A DNA stretch of 15,921 bases from an uncultured Neomegalonema sp. (GCA_937958345.1 CALGNW010000351.1:1-15921), one strand, 5' to 3'; shown: positions 1 to 7,166, numbered from the stretch's first letter. Notes: a model not told the origin generated them from the letters alone. A program made the numbers and translations.

Positions 1-11
1 GTGAGAGCGCC

Positions 12-54
12 AAGAGCACCACATAAAGACTGACGCCCAACCGGAGGTGCTTTT
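12..54 (+). terminator. Terminator-like hairpin at the left edge
   Basis: Bases 12-20 can pair with 46-54 as a 9-bp stem (AAGAGCACC with GGTGCTTTT, one G-T pair). The 25-base loop is long and the stem runs into a TTTT tract. This could end a plus-strand gene lying left of the window. The long loop and A/T-rich stem base make it weak, and the upstream gene is not visible. Apart from this hairpin and the transposase relic, nothing else is recognised in 1-125. Confidence 0.25.
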
Positions 55-125
55 GCCATCGCGTGAAAAAGGAATACACCGACCCCATCGTGCGTTCCTC
101 TGTTTGCGGCAATACCGGCGGCCAA

Positions 126-504
126 TCAGTCCAAGCGACCGAAAGGATTACGGAGGTCTATCACGAAATCGCGAGCCATTTGCAGGGCGCTGATACCTTT
201 CGCAGCGTTCACGAAAAGAGCAATCGCGGCCAGAATGTCAGTGAAGTCCAGCTTACGGCTGGCGAAGATCGTGCCTGACGTAACCGAGAAGTGCTTCCGG
301 AACCACGGCACTCCCATTTCTTGCGGGACGTGAGAAAGTACGGATCAACGCAGCCACATGCAGGGCAGTAGCCTCACCGTTGTTGTCGGCAAAGCGGATA
401 GCGACAAACTGCTCCCATGCAGCGTCTTCGCCCATTTTGAAGATGTCTTTGATCTTCAGGGTGCGGGCTGCTGCGGTAAGAAGAAAGTTTGTCGAGCGTG
501 GCAT
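126..504 (-). pseudogene. IS1595-family transposase relic (frameshifted, C-terminus lost)
   Basis: Read on the minus strand from ATG 504, the relic gives an N-terminus typical of IS1595 (ISXO2-like) transposases: 'KIKDIFKMGEDAAWEQFVAI' followed by RFADNNGE. Near 371-372 one base is missing. The next frame then reads a zinc-ribbon half (YCPACGCVDPYF, then KKWECRG). Near 300-304 another base is missing, and the third frame gives the family hallmark (HFSVTSGTIFASRKL, then DILAAIALFVNAAKGISAL) before a stop at 126-128. The second zinc-ribbon cysteine position is also lost. The whole DDE catalytic part of the family (roughly the last two thirds) is absent, so the gene cannot transpose. A GGAG lies upstream of the ATG. 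Terminal inverted repeats were not identified. It marks an old insertion next to the DUF6471 module. Family assignment is confident because several conserved blocks line up in order. Confidence 0.85.
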
Positions 505-517
505 TTTATAATGTCTC

Positions 518-607
518 CGTTAGGTAATTAACTTATATAGTAGGGTTGCCTAACGAATACAATAGGATATATAGCATATACGTTAGTATTTTAATGGAAA
601 ACGTTAT
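518..607. repeat. Phased CGTTAG repeats (candidate operator array)
   Basis: Copies of one short word lie at 518-524 (CGTTAGG), 549-555 (CCTAACG, inverted), 581-586 (CGTTAG) and, weaker, 602-606 (CGTTA). Start-to-start steps are 31, 32 and 21 bases, close to three, three and two turns of B-DNA. The first two form an inverted pair. The set covers the interval between the dead transposase and the DUF6471 gene, and two copies overlap the putative -35 and start point of the promoter at 546-573. Binding by a repressor, perhaps the DUF6471 protein itself, is an inference. Leftover IS-end sequence is the alternative. Confidence 0.4.
546..573 (+). promoter_or_regulatory. Putative promoter for the DUF6471 gene
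   Basis: TTGCCT (546-551) and TATATA (568-573) are separated by 16 bases in an AT-rich stretch upstream of the DUF6471 start at 606. The expected start point near 580 falls on the third CGTTAG repeat. The match to a sigma-70 promoter is fair but has not been tested. Confidence 0.35.
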
Positions 608-827
608 GCCAGAACAGACAGAATGGGAATCCCGCATCGCAAACATGCTCAAAGGTGAGCTGAAGCGAAACGGCGTGACTTACGCACATTTGGTTGAAAA
701 GCTGGCTGACATTGGAATCAGCGAGAAAGAGATAAACATCGCGAACAAGCTGTCACGCGGCAAGTTCAGCGCGGTTTTTTTAATGCAATGTCTAGAAGCA
801 ATTGGGGTATCAGAGCTGCGATTGTAG
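606..827 (+). CDS. DUF6471 domain-containing small protein
   Basis: This 73-residue protein matches DUF6471 over nearly its whole length. It has EWESRIANMLKGELKR (6-21), GVTYAHLVEKLADIG (23-37), NIANKLSRGKFSAVF (44-58) and QCLEAIGV (61-68). The family's function is not established. The helix pattern and the K-SRGKFS segment resemble small helix-turn-helix proteins, which makes DNA binding plausible but unproven. ATG 606 was chosen because GGAAA at 596-600 is suitably spaced. ATG 594 and TTG 546 are alternatives, and the latter would place the start inside the putative promoter. The CGTTAG repeats directly upstream would fit autoregulation. The gene overlaps the next one by 40 bases. GC is low locally (28 of 60 bases at 661-720), in keeping with acquired DNA. 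Confidence 0.75.
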   Translation: MPEQTEWESRIANMLKGELKRNGVTYAHLVEKLADIGISEKEINIANKLSRGKFSAVFLMQCLEAIGVSELRL

Positions 828-1717
828 CGGTACGGGGTTATTGGCCAAAGCCGGTATGCAACTGGTTAATCGCGTCGTGCATTGCCTTCACGCTATCATC
901 CGCCGCATACCACGCCAGCAAATTCCTAATACCCGGGACCAACCAATACGAGACAGCCGACCCAGAATATTATTCCCGCCGTTGTGAGGCCGAGAAAACC
1001 GATAGGCTGTATGGACTCAAGGCTATCGAGACACCCTCGAACAGCCAGAGCGACGGCGATAAAAAAAAACACGAGACTCCCAAAAAGCCTGAGAAGCCCA
1101 ATTATTGTGATCTTGCCGCGCAATACATCGCCGCTCGCGCTGCTGAATCCGGCAGCTATTATTCGTTGATTGGAGTCTGGCTGACTTTCGTAGGCGTCGT
1201 TTCTATTTTGATTACGATGAAGCTGACTCATAGTACACTCGGCCAAGCGATCAGCGCGACAGAGGCTGCTCATAATGTCACTGAGGTCACTCGAAAGATC
1301 GGTGATATCCAAAACAAAGCCTATCTTGGTCTGAAGAATTTTGAGGCGCATCCGAAAGCAACAGACGACGACCCCAGATATCTGGCCATAATCAAAAACT
1401 ACGGGAAAAGCCCTGCGTTTCACTGCAAAATCCGGTTGGTCTCTATCGAGGGAAGATACACCCTGGAAGAGGCAGTGCTGCACATTCTTGCGGAGGACAC
1501 AGAAATCTCTCGACGCTTTTTTGACCCCGGGCGCGAAGGAACCTTCGAATTCACAATGCCTGACGGTGATGCAATCTTTTTGATCGACTACTTCGATGTC
1601 AGCGGAAGGCGAATATCTAGAGGATACAAGGTGAGACAGCGGGACGGGGACAGTTTCGATGTTCTGTTCGGGGACAGCGTTCATATCGAGCGCGCAGATA
1701 CCGAAAAGGAAGCCTAA
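788..1717 (+). CDS. Two-helix membrane protein of unknown function
   Basis: The product is 309 residues and is not a named protein. Residues about 25-47 form a first membrane helix. A hydrophilic, probably periplasmic loop follows, with a Lys/Pro-rich stretch (about 90-104) and two cysteines (66 and 107). A second helix spans about 125-143 and is followed by a Thr/Ala-rich amphipathic stretch (about 146-170) that could form a coiled coil. The C-terminal half (about 178-305) looks like a beta-rich cytoplasmic domain opening with NKAYLGLKNF and containing IIKNYGKSPAF. This plan of a helix, an ATEAAHNV-type linker and a beta domain recurs in many bacterial hypothetical proteins of accessory regions. 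ATG 788 lies inside the DUF6471 gene and has no clear ribosome site, so translational coupling is likely. No ATG, GTG or TTG follows in the first 100 codons that would keep the first helix. An A9 run sits at 1061-1069. Confidence 0.7.
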   Translation: MSRSNWGIRAAIVAVRGYWPKPVCNWLIASCIAFTLSSAAYHASKFLIPGTNQYETADPEYYSRRCEAEKTDRLYGLKAIETPSNSQSDGDKKKHETPKKPEKPNYCDLAAQYIAARAAESGSYYSLIGVWLTFVGVVSILITMKLTHSTLGQAISATEAAHNVTEVTRKIGDIQNKAYLGLKNFEAHPKATDDDPRYLAIIKNYGKSPAFHCKIRLVSIEGRYTLEEAVLHILAEDTEISRRFFDPGREGTFEFTMPDGDAIFLIDYFDVSGRRISRGYKVRQRDGDSFDVLFGDSVHIERADTEKEA

Positions 1718-1887
1718 CCGCCCATCACTCACCCCCATTCGGAGCGGTAATTAGGCCGCGATTTCTGAGGCTTGGCGCTTCCTGCGTTTGATACGCAATG
1801 CTTGATCTGTGCAGAACCTCTCTTATGATAACGGGGCAGGCGCGCGGCGGTGCGGGCTTTGATCTTCCTCCCCCCGAAAGGCTCGTG

Positions 1888-3177
1888 ATGAATATTCTGG
1901 CAAAGGCAACCGCGTTGGTCGGCGGGACGATGGTGGCGATGCGCCGGATGAATGCGCCCAAGACCAAGGCGTTCGGCGCAGCGCCCGACATTCCCGAAGC
2001 GAAAAGTCAGGGCATTATGACGCTGAAAATGCCCAAGGCGACGGGATGGGAGCGCGGGCATGTTCCGTCCTGCCCGCTGGGCCTGAAGGTCAATGCCTTT
2101 GCCGCCGGGCTGGAGCATCCCCGCTGGATCGAGGTGCTGCCCAACGGGGATGTGCTGGTATCCGAAGCCTGTCAGATGCCGCGCCCGACAAAGGGCCTGA
2201 TGGCCGCCGCCGCCCAAGCAACGATGATCGAGGCGCGGGCTGTCGGGGCCAGCGCCAACCGCATCACGCTATGGCGGGACAGCGACGGCGACGGCGTCGC
2301 CGACCTGCGCGAGACGTTTCTGGAAAACCAGAATCAGCCCTTTGGCATGGCGCTGGCGGAAGGCCGGTTTTATGTCGGCAACACCGACGGCATCGTCGCC
2401 TTCGATTACGAGGACGGCGCGACATCCCTGACCGGCGAGGGCGAAACGCTGGTGACGTTCAAATCCGTCGGCCACTGGACGCGCAGCCTGTTGCTGTCGC
2501 CTGATAAATCCAAGCTGTATGCGGGTGTCGGGTCGTTGAGCAATATCGGCGAAGACGGCATGGAGGCCGAAGAGGGACGCGCGGCGATCTATGAACTCGA
2601 CCTCGCATCAGGCCAGTCGCGCATGTTCGCCACCGGATTGCGCAACGCCGTCGGCATGGCGTGGGAACCGGTGACGGGCGCGCTGTGGACCGTGGTGAAC
2701 GAGCGCGACGGGCTGGGCGATGAAACGCCGCCCGACTATCTGACCTCGGTTCAGGACGGCGGCTTTTACGGCTGGCCCTATTCCTATTGGGGCGGCACGG
2801 TCGATGATCGCGTCGAACAGGACGCGGCGATGGTCGCAACCGCCATCACCCCCGATTATGCGCTGGGCGGGCATACCGCCTCGCTGGGCCTGTGCTGGAT
2901 GCCCAAGGGGACGCTGCCCGGATTTGGCGATGGCATGGTCATCGGCCAGCACGGATCGTGGAACCGTTCGACGCTGAGCGGATATAAGCTGATCTTTATT
3001 CCATTCGCGGACGGCAAGCCGTCGGGTCCGGCGCGTGATCTGCTGTGGGGATTTTTGTCCGAGGACGAAAAGCTGGCCTATGGCCGCCCCGTCGGCGTGA
3101 CCATCGGACCGGACGGCAAATCGCTGTTGATGGCCGATGATGTGGGCGATGTGATCTGGCGTGTGACGGGGGCCTGA
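1888..3177 (+). CDS. Sorbosone dehydrogenase-like beta-propeller oxidoreductase
   Basis: This 429-residue protein belongs to the glucose/sorbosone dehydrogenase (PQQ-type six-bladed propeller) family. Typical segments are GLEHPRWIEVLPNGDVLVSE (74-93), FATGLRNAVGMAW, DGGFYGWPYSYWG and GQHGSWNRS toward the C-terminus. Residues 131-139 (DSDGDGVAD) form an EF-hand-like calcium loop, common in this family. Members oxidise sugars or aldehydes in the periplasm, but the substrate here cannot be inferred. ATG 1888 is preferred because GAAAGG (1876-1881) precedes it by six bases. An upstream ATG at 1798 would add 30 residues with no family resemblance. The N-terminus has only a short hydrophobic stretch (about 4-18) and no clear cleavage site, so export or membrane anchoring is uncertain. 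No PQQ biosynthesis gene is near. GC is high (42 of 60 bases at 2221-2280), unlike the preceding region. Confidence 0.85.
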   Translation: MNILAKATALVGGTMVAMRRMNAPKTKAFGAAPDIPEAKSQGIMTLKMPKATGWERGHVPSCPLGLKVNAFAAGLEHPRWIEVLPNGDVLVSEACQMPRPTKGLMAAAAQATMIEARAVGASANRITLWRDSDGDGVADLRETFLENQNQPFGMALAEGRFYVGNTDGIVAFDYEDGATSLTGEGETLVTFKSVGHWTRSLLLSPDKSKLYAGVGSLSNIGEDGMEAEEGRAAIYELDLASGQSRMFATGLRNAVGMAWEPVTGALWTVVNERDGLGDETPPDYLTSVQDGGFYGWPYSYWGGTVDDRVEQDAAMVATAITPDYALGGHTASLGLCWMPKGTLPGFGDGMVIGQHGSWNRSTLSGYKLIFIPFADGKPSGPARDLLWGFLSEDEKLAYGRPVGVTIGPDGKSLLMADDVGDVIWRVTGA

Positions 3178-3195
3178 GACGCGGACAGTGCGTCT
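3177..3195 (+). terminator. Short hairpin right after the sorbosone dehydrogenase stop
   Basis: AGACGC (3177-3182) pairs with GCGTCT (3190-3195) around a 7-base loop, starting on the last base of the stop codon. Only two Ts follow, so it may be a weak terminator or an mRNA 3' end stabiliser. Confidence 0.3.
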
Positions 3196-3246
3196 TCAAG
3201 GATTTTCACACGCGCGTTGCGACGGTTGAAGAGTTTTGCGCGGGTT

Positions 3247-3280
3247 CGGCGTGGGTTTTACCTGATTTTACGCCGGTTTT
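3247..3280 (+). terminator. Terminator-like hairpin between convergent genes
   Basis: CGGCGT (3247-3252) pairs with ACGCCG (3270-3275) around a 17-base loop and is followed closely by TTTT (3277-3280). It lies between the plus-strand sorbosone dehydrogenase gene and the minus-strand cca gene, where a terminator is expected. On the opposite strand the hairpin is preceded by AAAA and followed by AACCC, so termination of cca from that side is less likely. Confidence 0.35.
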
Positions 3281-3294
3281 GCAGGACGCAGCGG

Positions 3295-4488
3295 TCAGAC
3301 CCGCGCCTCGCCGATCAGCGTCGCCTTATCCATGACGAAGTCACTGTCTATCCAAAGTTTTTCGACCTTTTTGAGCATTTCACCCAGCTCGGGCCCCGCA
3401 CCAACGCCCACCGCCATCAAATCACGCGACGAAACAGGCATTTTTTGCTCGGCTCCCTCGTCCAGCGCCCTGATGACCTTTACGTCAGGTGTCGAGCCAT
3501 CCTCTGCATGCTGAATGAAAAGCGTATCTTTTCCAGCGGCTTGGCCCCGCTCATACCCCAAACGTCGCGCGCCCTCGACCGATGTTACCAAAGAAGACGG
3601 CGCACGGCGGGCGCGCAGGTCGGTCATATTCTCGTTCGACAACCGCAGCGCGCGGCCCGTATCCCGGAGATCGCCGCCCCGGGTCACTAGCGCCAAACGC
3701 CGGATCGGATCAGGCGAGATACCGAACCGCCGCTCGAGCGCCTCCATTGCCGCCATCGGTGTCGATTGCCGTGCGGTCGGCAGAACCTTTACCAGAACAC
3801 CGGTTTGCTCCATCATATCAAGGGCTAAGGCCGGATTCGGTGCGGCCAGCATTTTGACGATTTCGGACCCGACCCGCTCACGTGAGAGCATTTCGAGGCC
3901 ACCCGTCAACCCGGCACAGGCGACCAGAGCGTCCGGCTCCATCGCGCCCTCGCCATAGTGCGCGTGGAATCTGAAAAGACGCAGTATTCGCAAGTAATCT
4001 TCTTGAATACGGTCGCTGGCCGAGCCAATAAACCGAACACGCCGCGCTAGCGTGTCGGAAACACCAGAACCAAGCGGGTCGTGAACAGTACCGTCAGTAT
4101 CCGCATAGAGCGCATTCATCGTAAAATCGCGCCGGGCAGCGTCTTTTTTCCAGTCTTTAGTGAACTTTACTTCAGCGCGCCTGCCATCGGTATGCGTATC
4201 TTCACGCAAAGACGTGATTTCGTAACTGCGCCGACCCTTCACAGCCGTCAGCGTACCATGGGAAAAGCCGGTCGGAATCACTCGAATTTCAGCATCGGTC
4301 AGCACGCGGATAACGGTATTCGGGTCTGCATCAATCGCGATATCAACGTCGTTGACCTTACGCTCCAACAGAGCGTCACGAACGCAGCCGCCCACAAACC
4401 GGGCCGTACCGCCGCTCGCCTTCAACGCCTTCATAACACCGGCTGTCTCCGGTGCAAAAAGCCACTCTCCCGCGATTTTTTCAGCCAT
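3295..4488 (-). CDS. cca: CCA tRNA nucleotidyltransferase
   Basis: The 397-residue product belongs to the class II CCA-adding enzyme/poly(A) polymerase family. Such enzymes build or repair the 3' CCA end of tRNAs from CTP and ATP without a template. The nucleotidyltransferase head shows FVGGCVRDALL (31-41), the metal-binding DVD (47-49) and RRDFTMNALYAD (119-130). It is followed by EDYLRILRLFRFHA and the ERVGSEIV motif of the neck, then a helical tRNA-binding tail. Length is normal. ATG 4488 was chosen. A TTG three codons upstream (4497) is possible, but both have weak ribosome sites. It is the last gene of the minus-strand operon and starts 15 bases after the DUF6111 stop. A poly(A) polymerase role cannot be excluded from sequence alone, but one CCA enzyme per genome is the usual alphaproteobacterial situation. 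Confidence 0.92.
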   Translation of the reverse strand: MAEKIAGEWLFAPETAGVMKALKASGGTARFVGGCVRDALLERKVNDVDIAIDADPNTVIRVLTDAEIRVIPTGFSHGTLTAVKGRRSYEITSLREDTHTDGRRAEVKFTKDWKKDAARRDFTMNALYADTDGTVHDPLGSGVSDTLARRVRFIGSASDRIQEDYLRILRLFRFHAHYGEGAMEPDALVACAGLTGGLEMLSRERVGSEIVKMLAAPNPALALDMMEQTGVLVKVLPTARQSTPMAAMEALERRFGISPDPIRRLALVTRGGDLRDTGRALRLSNENMTDLRARRAPSSLVTSVEGARRLGYERGQAAGKDTLFIQHAEDGSTPDVKVIRALDEGAEQKMPVSSRDLMAVGVGAGPELGEMLKKVEKLWIDSDFVMDKATLIGEARV

Positions 4489-4503
4489 CGCCCGCAATCC
4501 CGT

Positions 4504-4818
4504 TCATTCAGTATCGGCGCTCGATTCTTGAGCACTCCCGGGTTCATTAAACCCGCCATCAATTAACTTTCCGTTTTCGATACGCGCCGGTGAATACGTG
4601 CCGTCTTTTGTCCCACCGCCCGTTGCCACAACGGTAACAATACCGATGAACACCAGAAAAAGACCCGCAAAACCAAGGTTTAACATCGAATCGCGCTCCC
4701 AGTCCCTGGGGCTGCGCGCGCCCTTGCCATCAGGCCCGGCACGGGCGATTTCGTAGATAAAATACACCAGGAAAGGGACGGCAAGCAGTGCCAAGGAGAC
4801 GATGAGAATCCGAATCAT
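4504..4818 (-). CDS. DUF6111 family membrane protein
   Basis: This 104-residue protein has two hydrophobic segments, residues 1-24 (MIRILIVSLALLAVPFLVYF onward) and about 46-66 (LNLGFAGLFLVFIGIVTVVA). A short tail contains GTYSPARIENGKLIDGGF, the usual end of DUF6111 proteins. The function of the family is unknown. It is an inner-membrane protein known mainly from alphaproteobacteria, where it sits between a Nudix hydrolase gene and cca, exactly as here. Its ATG overlaps the Nudix stop by four bases (ATGA), so the two are translationally coupled. The acidic C-terminus (ESSADTE) extends past the conserved part. Family assignment rests on topology, the tail motif and gene context. Confidence 0.8.
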   Translation of the reverse strand: MIRILIVSLALLAVPFLVYFIYEIARAGPDGKGARSPRDWERDSMLNLGFAGLFLVFIGIVTVVATGGGTKDGTYSPARIENGKLIDGGFNEPGSAQESSADTE

Positions 4819-5438
4819 GCAACACTCTCTGAATGGTCGGCGCTGCCAAGCGCCAAGATACGATCAGACAAAACGCGCAACATGCCGGCCGTCGCGCCCC
4901 AAATTCTATATTCGCCAACAGTCATAACATAAAAGTGCCGTCTCTCGCCGCCGCGCGCATAGCTTTCGCGCGTGTGGTTCTCCTGATTCATCAGGAAATC
5001 GAGCGGCGCTTCAAACACTTCCGCAACTTCATCGGGATCCGGTACAGGTCTGAACCGCGGGTCGACAAAGCCAACAAACGGGGCGACGAGAAAACCCGTT
5101 CCTGTCGCATACGGCTCGAGGACACCGGACACCTCAACATGCTGAGGTAACAGGCCAATTTCCTCCTCGGCCTCGCGCAGAGCGGCATCGAGAGGCGAGC
5201 GATCCACGGAGTCTATTTTTCCGCCCGGAAAGCTGATTTGGCCCGGATGCGCCCGCAGATTGTCCGCGCGGCGGGTGAGGATCACCGAAAGCCCGTGCGC
5301 ACGTTCGATAATAGGGCACAAAATCGCGGCCCTGCGCAGCGGTTCATTCTCATCCGGCACGACCTCGGGCGGCGCCACAGCGGGCGCACGCATTGCGCGG
5401 TCAATGTGCGTCCGCGTCAGAAAGCCCTTATCGCTCAA
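4815..5438 (-). CDS. Nudix hydrolase, CoA pyrophosphatase type
   Basis: The protein has 207 residues. It carries the signature of the CoA pyrophosphatase subgroup (UPF0035), RADNLRAHPGQISFPGG (57-73), running into the Nudix helix with REAEEEIGL (88-96), which binds the catalytic Mg2+ or Mn2+. Members such as E. coli NudL cleave CoA and acyl-CoA to 3',5'-ADP and (acyl-)phosphopantetheine. The exact substrate here is inferred. The start used is TTG 5438, whose bases overlap the TGA of the upstream DUF1285 gene (TTGA). This coupling favours it, although ribosome-site similarity is poor. ATG 5393 would remove 15 non-conserved residues and is possible. The gene is the second in a four-gene minus-strand operon. 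Confidence 0.88.
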   Translation of the reverse strand: MSDKGFLTRTHIDRAMRAPAVAPPEVVPDENEPLRRAAILCPIIERAHGLSVILTRRADNLRAHPGQISFPGGKIDSVDRSPLDAALREAEEEIGLLPQHVEVSGVLEPYATGTGFLVAPFVGFVDPRFRPVPDPDEVAEVFEAPLDFLMNQENHTRESYARGGERRHFYVMTVGEYRIWGATAGMLRVLSDRILALGSADHSESVA

Positions 5439-5998
5439 GACACACGACCAATCGAAAACTTTTGTCCTCCAGATCGCACAACCATCTGTTCTTCCTCGAT
5501 TTCTCCGATTTCAGCGAGCCGATAAAATGACTTCCGGTCAATCAGCGCCTCAAGCCCGCGCCTGACATGGATATAGGGAGACGGCTGCCCGGTTTCAGGG
5601 TTTGTCGCGACCCGTATCGGATTTTCCGCACCCGCCCGCACGAAATCACCGACATTTGTTTCAAATTCCAGCACACCATCCTTAAACTCGAAGTCCACAG
5701 CCACGAAAGGTGCGTCCTCGACTTGCAGTTTCACTTTTTCGACGGGCGTCACCAAGAAATAGGTGCCATTCTCGAACTTCAGTATCGAGGCGAATAGACG
5801 CACGAGCGCAGGTCGATTAATGGGGGAGCCCTCGTGATACCATGTCCCGTCGCGGGCAATCCGGATATCAATTTCGCCGGAAACCGGCGGATTCCAAAGG
5901 TGTACGGGAGGAGCGCCGTTTTTCGAGGCCGCGTCTATGCTCTCGATCAAAGCCTCCGCAGACTGCGGCAATGCCTGTGTTCTTTCTGAATTTGACAT
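5435..5998 (-). CDS. DUF1285 domain-containing protein
   Basis: The 187-residue product matches DUF1285. It has VHLWNPPVSGEIDIRI (32-47), DGTWYHEGSPINRPALVRLF (50-69), YFLVTPVEKVKLQVEDAPF (80-98) and HVRRGLEALIDRKSFYRL (144-161). It is soluble, with no signal peptide or membrane helix. The family's biochemical role is unknown. Solved members have a small all-beta fold, and ligand binding has been suggested. The ATG at 5998 has GAGG seven bases upstream on its strand. It is the first gene of the DUF1285/Nudix/DUF6111/cca operon and is transcribed away from moxR. The order is a recurrent alphaproteobacterial arrangement, which supports the call. Confidence 0.88.
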   Translation of the reverse strand: MSNSERTQALPQSAEALIESIDAASKNGAPPVHLWNPPVSGEIDIRIARDGTWYHEGSPINRPALVRLFASILKFENGTYFLVTPVEKVKLQVEDAPFVAVDFEFKDGVLEFETNVGDFVRAGAENPIRVATNPETGQPSPYIHVRRGLEALIDRKSFYRLAEIGEIEEEQMVVRSGGQKFSIGRVS

Positions 5999-6146
5999 AG
6001 ACTCGCCTCATTGGTTTGGCCGGTTGTGCCACGTTTCCGTTAGCATGTTTGAAATGGCGGGACGCCACGACATTCTGAGTTATATAGTGTCCGTGACGTA
6101 CAAAATTGAACCGGGCGCAAGTGACCCGGCTTGAAGGAGCAGGCTT
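5999..6146. promoter_or_regulatory. Divergent promoter region between the cca and moxR operons
   Basis: This 148-base spacer must hold promoters for both operons. Its only AT-rich core is TATATAGT (6081-6088). TATAGT (6083-6088) is a fair plus-strand -10 but lacks a good -35. On the minus strand, TATATA read from 6086 to 6081 has TTCAAT 18 bases upstream. AAGGAG (6134-6139) is a strong ribosome site for moxR, seven bases before its TTG start. Exact promoters cannot be assigned by eye. Confidence 0.45.
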
Positions 6147-7166
6147 TTGGACACCGTGATCGCTGAAAATCCCGCGCACGCTGCTGGCGATCCTGTAGCG
6201 GAGGCCGAACGTGCCGCTGAAACGCTCAGGCAGGCAAAACTGGAAATCGCTAAACGCATCGTTGGTCAGGATGAAGTTGTTGATCTGACGCTCGCGGCGA
6301 TTCTTTCGGGCGGCCATGCGCTGCTGGTCGGTGTGCCGGGATTGGCAAAAACGTTACTGGTAGACACGCTGGGCACTGTGCTCGGCCTGAACTCCAATCG
6401 TATTCAGTTCACACCCGACCTCATGCCTGCCGACATATTAGGGTCGGAAGTCCTTGAAACGGCAACCGATGGCGGGCGCGCCTTTAAGTTCATCGACGGC
6501 CCTGTCTTCTGCCAGCTGCTGATGGCAGACGAGATCAACCGCGCCAGCCCGCGCACACAATCCGCGCTGCTGCAGGCTATGCAGGAAAAACAGGTTACAA
6601 TTGCCGGACAGCATCGCGATTTGCCCGCACCGTTTCACGTTCTCGCCACCCAGAACCCGATCGAGCAGGAGGGCGCCTATCCGTTGCCCGAGGCGCAACT
6701 CGACAGGTTCTTGCTGGAGGTAATCGTCGATTATCCGACACTGGATGAGGAGCGCCAGATTCTGGTCTCGACGACCGGTTCGGAGCAATCAGTCGCGCAA
6801 CCTGTCCTGAACGGCGAATCCCTGCTGGCGCTTCAATCGCTGGTCCGGCGCGCGCCGGTTGGTGACAAGGTGACCGAGGCAATTCTTGCGCTTGTTCGAT
6901 CCTGCCGACCGGAAGATGCAAGTGCGTCCGCGCTGGTGAAAGATTCGGTCGCCTGGGGCCCCGGCCCCCGCGCCGCGCAAGCACTGATGCTTGCGAGTCG
7001 TGCCCGGGCGCTGATTAACGGGCGCCTCGCCCCCTCGATGGACGACGTCGTTGCCCTGTCGCGTCCGGCTTTACGGCATCGTATGGCCCTCGGATTTGCG
7101 GCGAAGGCTGAGGGCGTGACCCTTGAGGACGTAATTGATGCGGCGGTCAAGGGAGCTTGCGGGTGA
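6147..7166 (+). CDS. MoxR-family AAA+ ATPase
   Basis: This 339-residue cytoplasmic ATPase shows every MoxR landmark. They are IVGQ (38-41), Walker A GVPGLAKT (62-69), Walker B LLMADEIN (124-131), sensor 1 ATQNP (167-171) and the arginine-finger region EAQLDRF (182-188), followed by the small lid domain. MoxR ATPases act as chaperone-like machines on proteins with von Willebrand A (VWA) domains, and the genes right after this one encode such domains. The TTG start at 6147 was chosen because AAGGAG (6134-6139) lies seven bases upstream. An in-frame GTG at 6156 is too far from it. The gene overlaps the DUF58 gene by four bases (GTGA). The specific target is unknown. Confidence 0.93.
   Translation: MDTVIAENPAHAAGDPVAEAERAAETLRQAKLEIAKRIVGQDEVVDLTLAAILSGGHALLVGVPGLAKTLLVDTLGTVLGLNSNRIQFTPDLMPADILGSEVLETATDGGRAFKFIDGPVFCQLLMADEINRASPRTQSALLQAMQEKQVTIAGQHRDLPAPFHVLATQNPIEQEGAYPLPEAQLDRFLLEVIVDYPTLDEERQILVSTTGSEQSVAQPVLNGESLLALQSLVRRAPVGDKVTEAILALVRSCRPEDASASALVKDSVAWGPGPRAAQALMLASRARALINGRLAPSMDDVVALSRPALRHRMALGFAAKAEGVTLEDVIDAAVKGACG

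Noticed and set aside
3..26. Possible 3' end of a plus-strand gene entering from the left edge (reading ...ESAKSTT then TAA)
   Set aside because: Only seven codons are visible and another frame also ends nearby (31-33). There is no way to choose between them.
63..278. Plus-strand open frame of 71 codons
   Set aside because: It runs antisense to the transposase relic and shows no family features.
926..1738. Minus-strand open frame of 270 codons opposite the accessory membrane protein
   Set aside because: The plus-strand reading has sensible membrane helices, a coupled start and homolog-like features. The minus-strand one has no plausible ribosome site or family resemblance.
1783..1797. Small inverted repeat TGCGT-TTGAT-ACGCA upstream of the sorbosone dehydrogenase gene
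   Set aside because: A 5-bp stem is expected by chance and has no T tract. A transcription-factor site is possible but unsupported.
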